The position numbers were made by a program, and so were the translations under genes. The notes under the pieces were generated by a model. The model saw nothing but the letters and a program-made list of their open reading frames with translations, was not told where the DNA came from and searched no databases. Shown piece by piece: positions 11,353-23,300 of a stretch of 64,000 nucleotides of DNA; position 1 is the first letter of the stretch, and each line of letters begins with the position of its first letter. Where the stretch lies: NCBI GenBank assembly GCA_036768485.1, contig JAVLUZ010000154.1:43232284-43296283 (forward strand), given 5' to 3'. The stretch comes from Mermis nigrescens. Its lineage: Eukaryota; Nematoda; Enoplea; Mermithida; Mermithidae.

Positions 11353-14300
11353 AAGATGGTCCTAAAAGTCTTTGTACATTTTGTACACACAAATTTTTGA
11401 GTACTATGATATAGTATGGTAGCGACTTTAGTGTGGTAAAAACAGAGTTGTTGACTTTTTTAGAGTGTTTTACCTAATTCCTGGTTTAATGAGGGCAAAA
11501 ATCATTAAGAATCGTCTTAAAACGGCGCGAAGCGCCGAAAAATTCGACATTTTTCCTTTCGAAATTGGATTTATGCTATTATAAAGATATATAGGTTACA
11601 CACATTTATACAAATTACTCATTTCGGCGTGAAGCGCCGAAAATATTTGCGAATTTTAGACCTTTTTTGCAGTTTTTGTCTTCCAAAAATGCACATGTAC
11701 AAAGACGGTTCCGAAAAGTCTTTGTACATCGGGAAAAATCTTTTCCGAATTAAAAAAACCGTGCTTCCAGGTCGCCAAGAAAGTAAATAAATGTCATTCG
11801 GCGCTGCGCCGGAAAATTTGAGATATTATGGTCACTGACGGCCAAAAATCATTGCAAATTGCATATCATTCTTTATCTCGCCAAATATTTTTGCCCACTG
11901 GGGGCAGCCGCCCCTCCCCGCCCCCTTAAATCCGCCCCTGCAAACAGAAAAAATTTGAAGAAATCAAAAACACCTTGACCCTGATTAATTGCCTCTTGAA
12001 CTAATACAAGTAGATGAATCTGATTGTTTTTGAAATACTATCTGGTATTAATGAAGATTTAAAAGTTGGAAATAAAGTATTTAGTCTCAATTCGAGTCTT
12101 TGATCATTCGCATCTTTCTAAATTTTTTTAGTACCCGTTATACGTTATTTTTCAAGCAAAATTTTACCGGGTCCGGGTCCGGGTCTCAAAAATTTTCAAT
12201 AGCGGGTCCTGGTCCGGGTCCGAAAAAAGAACCGGATGATAACGGGTCCGGGTCCGGGTACCCGTTGCATCCCTACTAAGCCCAAAAAGGCCAAAAATAG
12301 CACAAAATAACGTTTAAAAAGTCCTATTCTTACGTTTTTTCTGAATTTTGGGGGTTCCGGACCCCCATTCCCCCAGAACTACGTGCCTGGCGGTGATTGA
12401 TGTGAAATTTTCTAATTTGATTACTATAATAATTCAAATGAATAAACATTTGACTTTTCATATTTGAGATATCGTCGTTTATTGCTTAAATTGTTTGCAC
12501 TACTTCGGTTCATCCTAGTTTATATTTAGAAGCATTTAATGAAAATAATAGAGAGCGCATAGATTTTGTAGATCACTGCGCACACGAAGTGTACGTTGTA
12601 TGTATGAATGTGATAGCTTATTTTTGTACACTTCTTTTTTCGAATCTCCTTCAATTTCAATTTCCTTCCTGCGAGTTAAATTTCAGATATATTTATTATG
12701 TTTGTGTATTTAAAAAAGTGCGGACTTTTGGACCTAAGAATTGGGGATAGTTTTAATTTTTGCTTAGCGTATGAAAAATATATAATCAAGGCTAGATTAC
12801 AATGGAAATCTGAGAAAAGTAGATTTATTGGAAGTGTTCATATCACAACGCACATGGTCAGGGTGGCCAGGGAGGAGCAAAATCAAAGATCTGTGATTAG
12901 AGAGGAGTGAAATCGAGGATTTTGACTGCCATATGTGCATTTATGGTGCATATCTGTAATATGTGCTTTTATGAAAATTGAAAGTAGTAATTTTCGATCG
13001 TCGTGAGTGTGACGAGAATATTTGTCAATTTGTCAAAAATTTTTTCTATTATTTCACGTCATACGTATGTATTTGTAAAAGAGGAAGATAAAAGACCCTG
13101 CCAAGTCAGCTGTCCTCCCTTCCCTCAGAATTTAATAGTTTTTGACCCGCCGACTTTTGAGCAAAATCCGAGTTTTGTGTTTTTTGTAGTTTTTTAAACC
13201 AAAAACAGAAGTTAATTTACCCTCAATCATGCTAAATGGCCGACTATCCCCACCCATAATTCTGTGCCATTACGTGATTGGCTTTAACCACATTAGTCTG
13301 AAATGGATACCGTTCTAATTGAATTTTTCGCATTTTTGTGCTATTTAAATATTTATACATTCAAAAATAATTATGACTAGCTGTTTTACTCCTGTTTGAA
13401 AATTTCTTTATCGCACTTGGATACACAAATAAAGAAATGTAGAAGAATTGAAAATTAAATTGAAAGATGGAAAAATTAATAGAAGAAATTTGAACATAAT
13501 CTTATTTGAAAAAGGTAGCAATCATGGCTTTTAAACTTAATTTTAGCAGATTGGGATTACATGCAATATTTTGTAGAAAGTAATTACTACTGTAGGTGCT
13601 TACGGCTCTATCAAAAAAGATTTCATTTATTTTACTTTCAGACATGATCAGTCGGGCATTGGGACCTGAATTTGGTGGCTCTATAGGTGTTTTGTTTTTC
13701 GTAGCTAACGTGTTTTCTTGTGCTCTCTCTTTGGCTGGATTGAGCGAAGTGATGATCAATAATTTTGGGCCAGGAGGTTAATTGATTACTAATTATCACG
13801 ATTCTATGACATGTGATGATTGGGTAGCTGAAATGTGCGTACAGGCCCTTATTCAGGGGTAAGGGGGAATCCCCTCTGAAATTCTTTTTCAGAATTTTCA
13901 GCTATGAAAATATATATGTTTTTGACGTCCACCTGTAAGAAAACGTTCAAATTTTCGGCGCCTAGCGCTGATCAAAATTTCCATTTCTTATCTTCAGCAA
14001 GATTTAAATTGAGCTTAAGACGATAAAAAGCGTCGGAACTATTGGGCGTTTCGCGCCAGATATATTTTTTGCATTGTTTGTCTAAGAAAATATAAATATA
14101 AGCTAAAAAGGATTAAAATATCGAAAATTTTAATTCATAGTCCTTGCATTGCATACATCCCGCAAGTGGCAAAGTGATTAAAGGGACACAAATGTGCATA
14201 GGGGGTGAGGGGGGTATTACCCCTTCTCCTGAAGGGTCAGCCGGGCAGGTACTGTCCGACGATTTTAAGCTGATGGAACGTTTTTTGCATCATCTTTGAG

Positions 14301-17300
14301 GTCAAAAGCAGTGAAAACATCAAAATTTTTCCGTCGCTTCGCGCCAGATCATTACTTTTAAGTACTTTTTTACTCGAAAAGCGCCCCAAAATGATAAATC
14401 TTCGCATTTTTTAATGTTAAATATGATATAATGCTATTAAAAATGGACTAAAATGCTTTTAAAATGCGAAATTACCACGAAAAAACGTTTTATAGGCTAT
14501 TTTGACCATTTTGATCGTTGAAACAGCTAAAAAATCGTGAACGTTAAATTTACTGTTTTAGATTTTCGGGCGGACCCTGACCTTGTGCACCTATGGTCAA
14601 CATATTCTTGCGCTCCGCACCATATTTACGTAACTCATATATTGCGTATCTTCAAAAAGCTAAAAAATTGAGCCTAAAGTGCAAAAAATGTCAAAAATTT
14701 TCCGGTGATTTATCGTTTATTTATACTTTTTCGCCTTCTAAACCGCTGAAGACCGTTTATAGTTGACTTAGACATGAGAAAATGTGTTAAATTTTTTTGG
14801 CGCTGCACGCTGAATTATTCATTTTTTCTGTTCTTATTGTTGGCAAAGCACAAAGATTGTGTACAAAAGCATAAGTTAACGAATTGTTCATGAATCGGAT
14901 TATAGGTGCGCAAGGTCAAACTTTCAGGGGGGGTGAAAATCAAAAATTGCCATGTAGCTACATATGTGTTTCGTAAAAACGGCTCTTTAGTCCTTTTGAG
15001 GTCAGAAAATTAGTTATACATATCTCTTTTTTGGTCTCAGAAAACTAGCTATATAACCTTTTTGGATTCACAAACATGGCTATATAGTCTTTTTGGACTA
15101 TAATTAGTTATCAATCCATTTTTGGAGTAGACAGTTTGAAACTCAGAAAAGACAATTAAATAGCATTTCTGAGCTCAAAAAAGACTATATAGCTAGTTTT
15201 CTGAGCCCGAAAAGGCCGTATAGCTAATTTTCTCAGCCCAAAAAAAGGCTATACAGCAATGGATTTTCGGTCAAAATCGTTGTATAGTCATCAGTTTTTC
15301 AAAGCTCAGGGGTTGATACCCCCTTCCTCTTCCCCCATGCTCATGTATGAATTGGATGATGCGACTCAGTGTAGAGCTTGTCGGGAAACGCTTAAAAATG
15401 CCTTTGTTTTTCCCATCTTCTAATGGTTCTCGAAATAGACTTCAAAACTTGTGACCCCTGAAATAAAATCCTGGATACGGGGCTGTTTGCATGTATATAT
15501 GTACATATGGATATGTATGCAGGCCCGTAGCCAAGGGGAAGGGGCAGTTTTCCCCCGCCTGAAATCGGAAAAAATTGTTTTTCACAAAGGTCGCTGAAAG
15601 TAAGAAATAAAAAAATTCTCGAAGTGCACTCAGAAGGTCGCCAAAACAGGTTTTTGGGTATTTTTGAACTATTAAACGCAAAATTTTGCGGGTCGGATTA
15701 ATTTTTGCTGTTTAACTTTTGTCTATATACGTTTCAAATTTAAGTCAGACGTTAACGGAAATGTCAATTTTTCTGGCGCTTCGCGCCGAATCACTAATTT
15801 TGTGATTGTTTTTTTGCAGTGCACAAAGATTTGGTTCAAATACGAAAAGTTGAGAAATTGTTTATGAACTGGACGATTAATAATAAGTTGCGCGGATAGC
15901 TTGAGTGATAGATTTTTTGTGTGTGAGTATGAAATAAACCGAAAAATGTTTGAAATTTTTTTTGAATCTTTCTCCACCACTGTGAAGAAAGAAAACGTTC
16001 AAAAACACCCTTATTTTTGATTACCCGTGATGGTTTCTGAAATGTCTGACTCTCAAATTTTTTGTCACTTCCCGAAATAAAATCCTGGCTGCGGGCCTGT
16101 GTATTTGTATGAATAGAAAAAGCGTCAAATTTTCTAGTCATTATAAATGTATAATTTTCGATAATTAATCGTTATCTCGTTAGTTTGTGCTGTATATGAA
16201 TAGCTCCATAAGTAAGCGGTTGAACTTTGTCAGTCAGACAGGACAGCCGCAGTTTAGCGCAACGTATTGCAGAATTTGCAAGTCCATTTATAGGTTAGTA
16301 CACTTTAAGTACTGAAGCATGATTCGAAAGTATCGTGATAGAAACTAAAGATTATTGTAGGACATTTTGACCTTTTTTCATTTTTAAGGCATTTCACTGT
16401 TTCAATTCAATCGAGAAACTTAACAAGAATTTATACAGGAACACATTTGCATTGTGCGAGTTGAAGACAAGAGAATAAAGTTCAATTAAATCGATGGAAA
16501 TTGTTATCATCCTTCCGAGCTGCAATATATTGCATAAAATAATCTTTAAAAAAGGATCAACGCCATTATACGAGTACTCGTACTATGCGCAAATCCCAAA
16601 AGTACTAAATATCGGACTTTTCCATCTTACATGATTATGAGAATGCTCGCATGATATGTACATTAGAAGGCACTCTGGTAACGACTGCAGTGACAAATGT
16701 AAATAATATGTGAAATGATTCGAATTTCAGAACTTTCGTTAATTGCCATTTTGCTAATTTGCGTCTTTTTGCTTACATTTGCTATATTCTGTCTAATAGC
16801 TTGACTGAAAATGGAATATTTAATGTTTGATTGAGAATTATGTAGCTATTGATTTAGTCATTTTTAACTAAGCAATGAAGTTGAAAACTTCTGTCTTTGT
16901 TTTATAGTTGTGTAAGTACGATACGATAAGTGTTTTTTTGTACTCGGCAAAGATTTTCCCGGATTTACAAAGACTTTTTGGGACCGTATTTGTACATGTA
17001 CAAAGATTTTTCGGATGACAAAAATTGCAAAAAAGGTCTGAAATTCGCAAACATTCCGGGCGCTTCGCGCCAGCGAAATGGAGTGATTGTGTGTTCTATA
17101 TATCTTTATAATGGCAGAAATTGCATGTTAAAAGAAAAATGTACGAATTTTTCAGCGCTTCGCGCCGTTTTAAGACGATTCATAGTGATTTTTTGCCTTT
17201 AGAGACACAGAAATTAGCTAAAATACACTACCAAACTCTGTTTTTACCACACTAAAATCGCTACTGTACCATATTATAGTACCTAAAAATTTGTGTGTAC

Positions 17301-20300
17301 AAAATTTACAAAGAATTTTGGGGCCCATCTTTGTACATGTACAAACCGACCTTGTACAAAAAAACACTGGATACGATGAACAGTATTATTGCAGAACTTT
17401 CGTTTGTAAAATGTTTTTTGAAGGCTATATGGTCAGCCAAAGCGAACATACGTTGCCTACTGGTCATTGGTATCACGTTGCCTACGCCTTCTGTATTTCG
17501 TTCGTTACCCTTGTTGTCTGTCTCGTAGGAGCTTCGTTATTTGCCAAGACGTCACTTATAACGTTGATAGTGGTTTCTGTAACATATCTCAGCTTTCTGC
17601 TCAGCTTAATCATTAATGTAATTATAATTTATTTATTATAGCAGCAAATTCGTGGTGATTTCTTTCTCGTAACTTTATTTAATTTAAGCAAAGTAAATTA
17701 GTCCGTGACAATGTTGAATCTTCATTCCTACATATATGATTTATATTTTCATTTTTTAGAAAAAGTGAATTCAACCTAATGCTGCTAATTATTTAACTAA
17801 CTATGTCTAAGCGAGACATTCATAAGTTATACGAGCGAAAACAGAAAATAAAAGATTTGGCATTTGAGTCTTTTTGTCGTCATTCAGTATTTTATGCTTC
17901 AGTTCATTATTTTTATACGAATAGCTTCTTTAAAGCTTGATTATTCTCTTTGACAACTGAGAACTTTTTTAAATGTCAAGCATGATCCAATTTAGGTATC
18001 TTTAGGGCCGTATGTTTTATGTATGTTAAACTAATTCTATTTTATTGATTAGATTAGACAATAATATATTGAATCTTGTTGTCATATATGGTCTGTTGCG
18101 CCAGACAAAATTTCTGAGACTCTTACGAAAGCTTTTGGAGCGACAAAGACTGTTTAGGGCAAGAAGTGCTTAATGCCTTGTAAGGATTATCTCAACAAAA
18201 TTTGAAAAATTCAAGGCGCATATCATAATTAATGACTGTATATTTAGCCATAAGATTGCGATTCAAACACTACTCAGTCTTTGTACAGCCTAAATGATAC
18301 ATATGTTGCAGTTGCTTCTACATTTTTCCGTTTTTAAGGTTTTAAACAGGAAATAAAGACTTTGTGGCAACAGTAGCTCTTTTTCTGTTGTTTGAAAACA
18401 AATTCGGCTTTCTTTTGTTTAATAATAATAAATACCTAAGCGCAATGGCCAGACATGCACAGCATGGAATTTTGAAGGGGGGGCTGAAATTTGAAAGTGC
18501 TTTTTTTGGGCTCAAAAATGGTAAAAACATCGCTTTTCGGCGTTTCTGTCTATGAACTATCTTTCGAAAAGCATAACAATATTAAAAAATTCGAAAAAAA
18601 TAAGAAAATTTCGAATAAGTTCAAGAAAATACGGTAAAAAATAAGGATATGGCGCCGCGAAGCGCCGAAAATATTGACATTTTTGAACAAATAGATGGCT
18701 AACAAACGCTGAAAACAGCACCTTTCCTACGAATTTTTCGGAAGCTTTTGAAAAATCGTGAATTCTCTGGGGGGGGTAAAAACCCCCCAAACTCCTTCCT
18801 CGAAGATCGTTGTCTTCTGTCGCCAGATTTTATTAGCATATGGGCAATGACATCCTTGCTGATTTTGTTACCTAACTTATTATTATAACTTCCTGATTTC
18901 AATCTATGACTGAGTACAGTCAGCAGATGACAAATCGTGGGAATGTTTTGTAGAATAACGTCATGCCCGTCGCCATACCGCACGATAATCCGCTTTCTAA
19001 CTTATCCGGCTTTTTCAATTATACGGGCATACGATCGTCTACGTTTGTCGAAAACTTATATCCGCAATGGACGCACGATTATACAACGTTGATGCCGATG
19101 ACCTTTGCCCTCGTTTTCGGCGTTGTTTTTAGCGGGGTCACGGGACTCATGGCCGGAGCCAACATGTCCGGTGACCTGAAAATGCCGGACATTTCTATAC
19201 CTAAAGGAACGCTGCAAGTGCGTTTGAACCCACTAAATACAGGCGCGTAGCTGGCCGTCCTATTCTGGGGGGACCAACACCACTTTTGGGGGGACTTAGC
19301 CCAAAAAGGCTGAAAATAGCACAAGATAACAATTAAAAAGTCATATTTTTCAGATTTTTCTGAATTTTGGGGGGTCCGAACTCCCCTATTTCCCTAGAGA
19401 GATACATGCCTGACTAAATATCGCCTTTACTGATTGATTTTTGACCAAATATGATTCAATAAGCTTCTACTTAGAAAGTTCTTATACAAAGTATTATTTC
19501 CCACGGCCGTGAGTCACCAGGATCTGCAGGTGATTTTGAAACTCTGGAAACTGAGCCAGATTTCTTAAAAGCTGTTGCCGGCTATTCCCATTAGAATCTC
19601 ATACAAGCTGTGCATATGAGCCAATTAGCCAACCAACTAAATGGCCAACCATCAGTCAACCAACCAACCAACTAACTAAAAGGCCAACCAACCAACTAAA
19701 TGGCCAACCAACCAACCAGCTAAAAGGCCAAACACAACCAAAAGGAACAAATGGCCAACCAACCAACGAACCAAATGGCCAACCAACCAACCAACGAACT
19801 AAATGGCCAACCAAGCAACTAACCAACCAACTAAATAGCCAACCAACCAACCAACTAAATGGCCAAGCAAGTAAGCAACCAACCAGCCAGCCAACTAAAT
19901 GGCCAACCAACCAACCAACCAACCACACCAACCAACCAACCAACTAAATGGCCAAGCAATCAACTAAACAACCAACTAAATAGTCAACCAACCAAGCAAA
20001 TAAGTGGCCAACCAACTAAATTAACCAACCAGCCAATTAAATGGTCAACCCATCAACTAACTAACTAAATGGCCAACCAACCAATTAGCCAACCAACTAA
20101 ATGGCAACTAAATGGCCAACCAACCAGTCAACCAACCAACCAACCAACTAACTAAAAGGCCAACCGACCAACTAACTGAATGGCCTACCAACAAACCAGC
20201 TAAAAGGCCAACCAACCAGAGAAACAAATGGCCAACGAACCAAATGGCCAACCAACCAACGAACCAAGAATGGCCAACCAACCAATGAACCAAGAATGGC

Positions 20301-23300
20301 CAACCAACCAATGAACTAAATGGCCAACCATCCAACGAACTAAATGGCCATTCAACCAACTAACCAACCAACTAAATAGCCAACCAAACCAACTAAATAG
20401 CCAACCAACTAACGAACCAGTTTAACTAATTAACTAAAAATGAAAATTTTAAAATTTTCTCTATCGTTGTATTGAGCTCGCCGGGATAGGCTCAAAACTG
20501 CCTTTACATATTTTCTTCTACGAGTATCTCCTTATGGTTCTCTAGATGTGTGAACTCTAAATTTTCTGCTGACTATATAAAATCATGGATATGGGCCTGC
20601 CCTTATGCCAACCTTCTCACAAACAACCTCTCCATTGACCAACCAACCAACCTCAACAAAGGGTGTGCCGGTATCCAGAGAACCAAGATCCATTCCCCAG
20701 GTATGATGCCGTACCAGTACGCTTAGAACAACCAGTGCTTTAATTTTAATTTGTCAAGAATTTAAGGCGACCGTGGCAACGCTTGTGGTTTATCTAGTGA
20801 CAGCCCTACTGTTAGGCGCTTGTTGTTCGAGGGATTTACTCGTCAATGACTACACTGTCATGCAAAATATCAACATATGGCCGCCGTTTATCTTCATCGG
20901 CATTTTCGCCACATCATTAGCATCTGGCATGAGCAATCTGATTGGCGCTTCAAGGGTTTTGAATCGAGTGGCTGAGGATAAATTGTTTGGTTAGTTGGGA
21001 TGATGCGCGAATGCGTTTATAAATAATTTTATTCGTGTGTCTATTTTACTTCGACTTGTTTGCTTTGCGTTCATCTAAGCAAACGACACTTAATTCTCAT
21101 CATAGGTGCGCAAAGTCAAACTTTAAGGGAGAACCTTTAAATTATTATGTAGATAGCTATGTGCTTCGTAAAAACGGCATCTATAGTCCTTTTGAGGTCA
21201 GAAAATTAGCTATATAGCCTTTTTGGTCTCAGAAAACTAGCTATATAGCCTTTTTGGATTCACAAACATAGCTATATAGCTTTTTTGGACTATAAATAGC
21301 TATAAATCCCTTTTTGGAGTCGAGAAAATAGCTATATATCCTTTTGAAACTCAGAAAAGACAACTAAATAGCATTTCTGAGCTAAAAAAAGACTAAATAG
21401 CTAGTTTTCTGAGCCCAAAAAGGCAGTATAGCTGATTTTCTGAGCCCAAAAAGTCTATACAGCAATGGTTTTTCGGCCAAAATCGCTGTATAGCTATCAG
21501 TTATTCAAAGCCTAGGGGTGTAATACATACCCCATCATCCATGCTCTGTATGATTCCTATTCTTCAATTTAGCCGAACATATAGCCGGATGCATTCATGC
21601 GGTCATACATGCACATAGGGTGGAGGTTAATGGGTTTTTTCTCCACTGAAGGGTCAGCTGGATAGGTGCTGTCCGGCGATTTTGAGCTGATGGAATGTTT
21701 TTTTGCATCATTTTTGAGGTCAAAAGCAGTAAAAATGTCAAAATTTTTCGGGCGCGTCGCGCCGGATTAGTATTTTTATGTACTTTTAACTGAAAAAAGC
21801 GCGCGAAGGTGAACAATTTTTACCTTTTTCAGTGTTAAAAGTGATACAACGCAGTCAAAATGAAGTAAAAATGCTTCAAAAATACGGTATTACCACGAAA
21901 AACCTTTTACAGGCTATTTTGATCATTTTGATAGTTTAAATAGTAAAAAATTGTGAACATTAAATTAACTGATTTTGATTTTCGGGATTTCACCCCCATC
22001 CTGCCGACCCTGACTTTGTGCACCTATGCATAAGATTTAAAGTTTTCGTTGAACACTGAGCAAAACATATGATCTTTTGGACTCAATCCTCGCCTACTGC
22101 TGTTACTTTACTTCCACCAAGGAGACTTAAACGTTTCTTGGAAACCCTCATATTTTTTGGTCATGCATGTTGCGTTTTTATTTGATTTAATTATGCGCTC
22201 TACGTGTAAGTGTTGTGTTATATATGGACAGGGTTTAAAGGGTTCAGGCGAGGGAGTAAAACCATATTTCGTTTTTCAAACATCTGAAATTTATCAGTGA
22301 TTTATGTATGTACGTAATAGACAATAGATTGGAAAAAAACTTAGAATTTGTTGGAGGAAAACAAACGCGATTATTGAAATCCTCACTGAATATTGCCAGG
22401 CTTATTTAGAAGTACAAATGTTTTGCCTATTACCCGCTTTTAATTAATCATGTGTCATGTAAGTTGACTTATCTGCATTAAATGATTTAGAACTTGCATG
22501 AAACTGGCATTTCGAAAGGCTGAAGAAAGGCCGTATTGGAGTCCAACGAAAAAATGTAAAATAAAACGCACAATTGATGATCACCTCACTGCTATTATTT
22601 AAGCGAAACTCAGGGCCAGCTAAATTTCAAAGACACTTTGACTTCATATTTTCGATTTCACATCATTATTATAACTAAAATATCGCAATTTTTTCAGATT
22701 GTAAATCGTGCTATTATTTGCTTTTAGGCTTCGTCTTGTATCCGTTCCTAAAACGAGTGTGTGGGAATAATCCAGTTTATTCTGTATTGCTTGCGTGGAT
22801 ACTTGTTGTAGTAAGTTCTCTAATATTTCAGATAATAAGTGATAATTTTTCTAATAGGAAGTCTGCCTTTTGACTTCAGACTTTAAGTTTAGAAGTCATT
22901 TTTTTCATTTCGTACTGAAAGTTAGAGACAATTGTTTTTACTGGGCACATTCAGCGATCTTTTGCCTTCTAACGACGTATGCACTCAATTCATACGTATG
23001 CATTGAGTTATGGAGACTAGTGAATCTCTGGAAATTTAATAAGCCTTAAGGAAATGCTCATTTGTGAATGTTTGGACGAAAACACTCTTCTCGCACTCTC
23101 TAAAGCTGGAAAACCAACACCGGATTAAGGCTGTAGTAGGGTACTTGGGTTGGCCTCTTAAGGCCAGAGGCATTGTTTAAAATGTTCTTCTATTATTCAA
23201 GTCTGTGGCGGATCTATGATTTTCCTGAGGGGGGGCGGTATCCCAACTTTTCCAAAAACAGTCAAAAATAGGTCCGAAAATTTGCCCATAACGCGCGAAA

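Larger units (their letters stand above)
10823..11940. mobile_element. D-family hAT-type element, copy 1
   Basis: Inverted ends CAGTGGCGGATCTAGG and TTAAATCCGCCCCTG are flanked by a perfect 8-bp duplication CAAACAGA (10815-10822 and 11941-11948). It is inserted in the hAT transposase remnant and is interrupted by a tgtac-family MITE near 11268-11756. It contains GGCGTAAAGCGCCGG and CGGCGCTGCGCCGG hairpin motifs. A shorter relative is at 23203-23799. Confidence 0.92.
9617..12275 (+). mobile_element. hAT element with GGGTCC subterminal repeats
   Basis: It is bounded by inverted ends TAGGGATGCAACGGGT and ACCCGTTGCATCCCTA (16 of 16 bases) and a perfect 8-bp duplication CTAAGCCC (9609-9616 and 12276-12283). 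CCGGGTCCGGGTCTC-type repeats lie just inside both ends (9650-9725 and 12170-12260). The interior carries transposase remnants on the + strand and is itself interrupted by the element at 10823-11940. Confidence 0.95.
9555..12389. mobile_element. E-family MITE, copy 1, split by nested insertions
   Basis: Its ends are CAGGCACGTAGCTGG and CCAGAACTACGTGCCTG. Flanks GCGGGGAT (9547-9554) and GCGGTGAT (12390-12397) match at 7 of 8 positions. Only 9555-9608 and 12284-12389 plus one target copy belong to this element, so it was about 170 bp before the hAT element at 9617 entered. Size and wording match the intact copy at 19240-19412. Confidence 0.9.
13842..15485. mobile_element. F-family repeat with B and H elements nested inside (provisional)
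   Basis: It opens CAGGCCCTTATTCAGGGG and closes AAAATCCTGGATACGGGGCTG, the two end types of the F family. Flanks TGTGCGTA and TTTGCATG agree at only 5 of 8 positions, so the pairing is provisional. Two other MITEs lie inside. Confidence 0.45.
20990..22727. other. Intron 7 (H and B elements, remainder plain)
   Basis: Contains the H element at 21101-21552 and the B element at 21604-22028. From 22029 to 22727 nothing was recognised. Confidence 0.5.

Noticed and set aside
14980..15290. CRISPR-like regularly spaced repeats
   Set aside because: The units vary in length and sequence, reverse orientation midway, and the DNA is eukaryotic; it is an H-family element.
19656..20359. Long open frames with VGWL and NQPT repeats
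   Set aside because: They are translations of the CCAA minisatellite; no start context, splice sites or domain.
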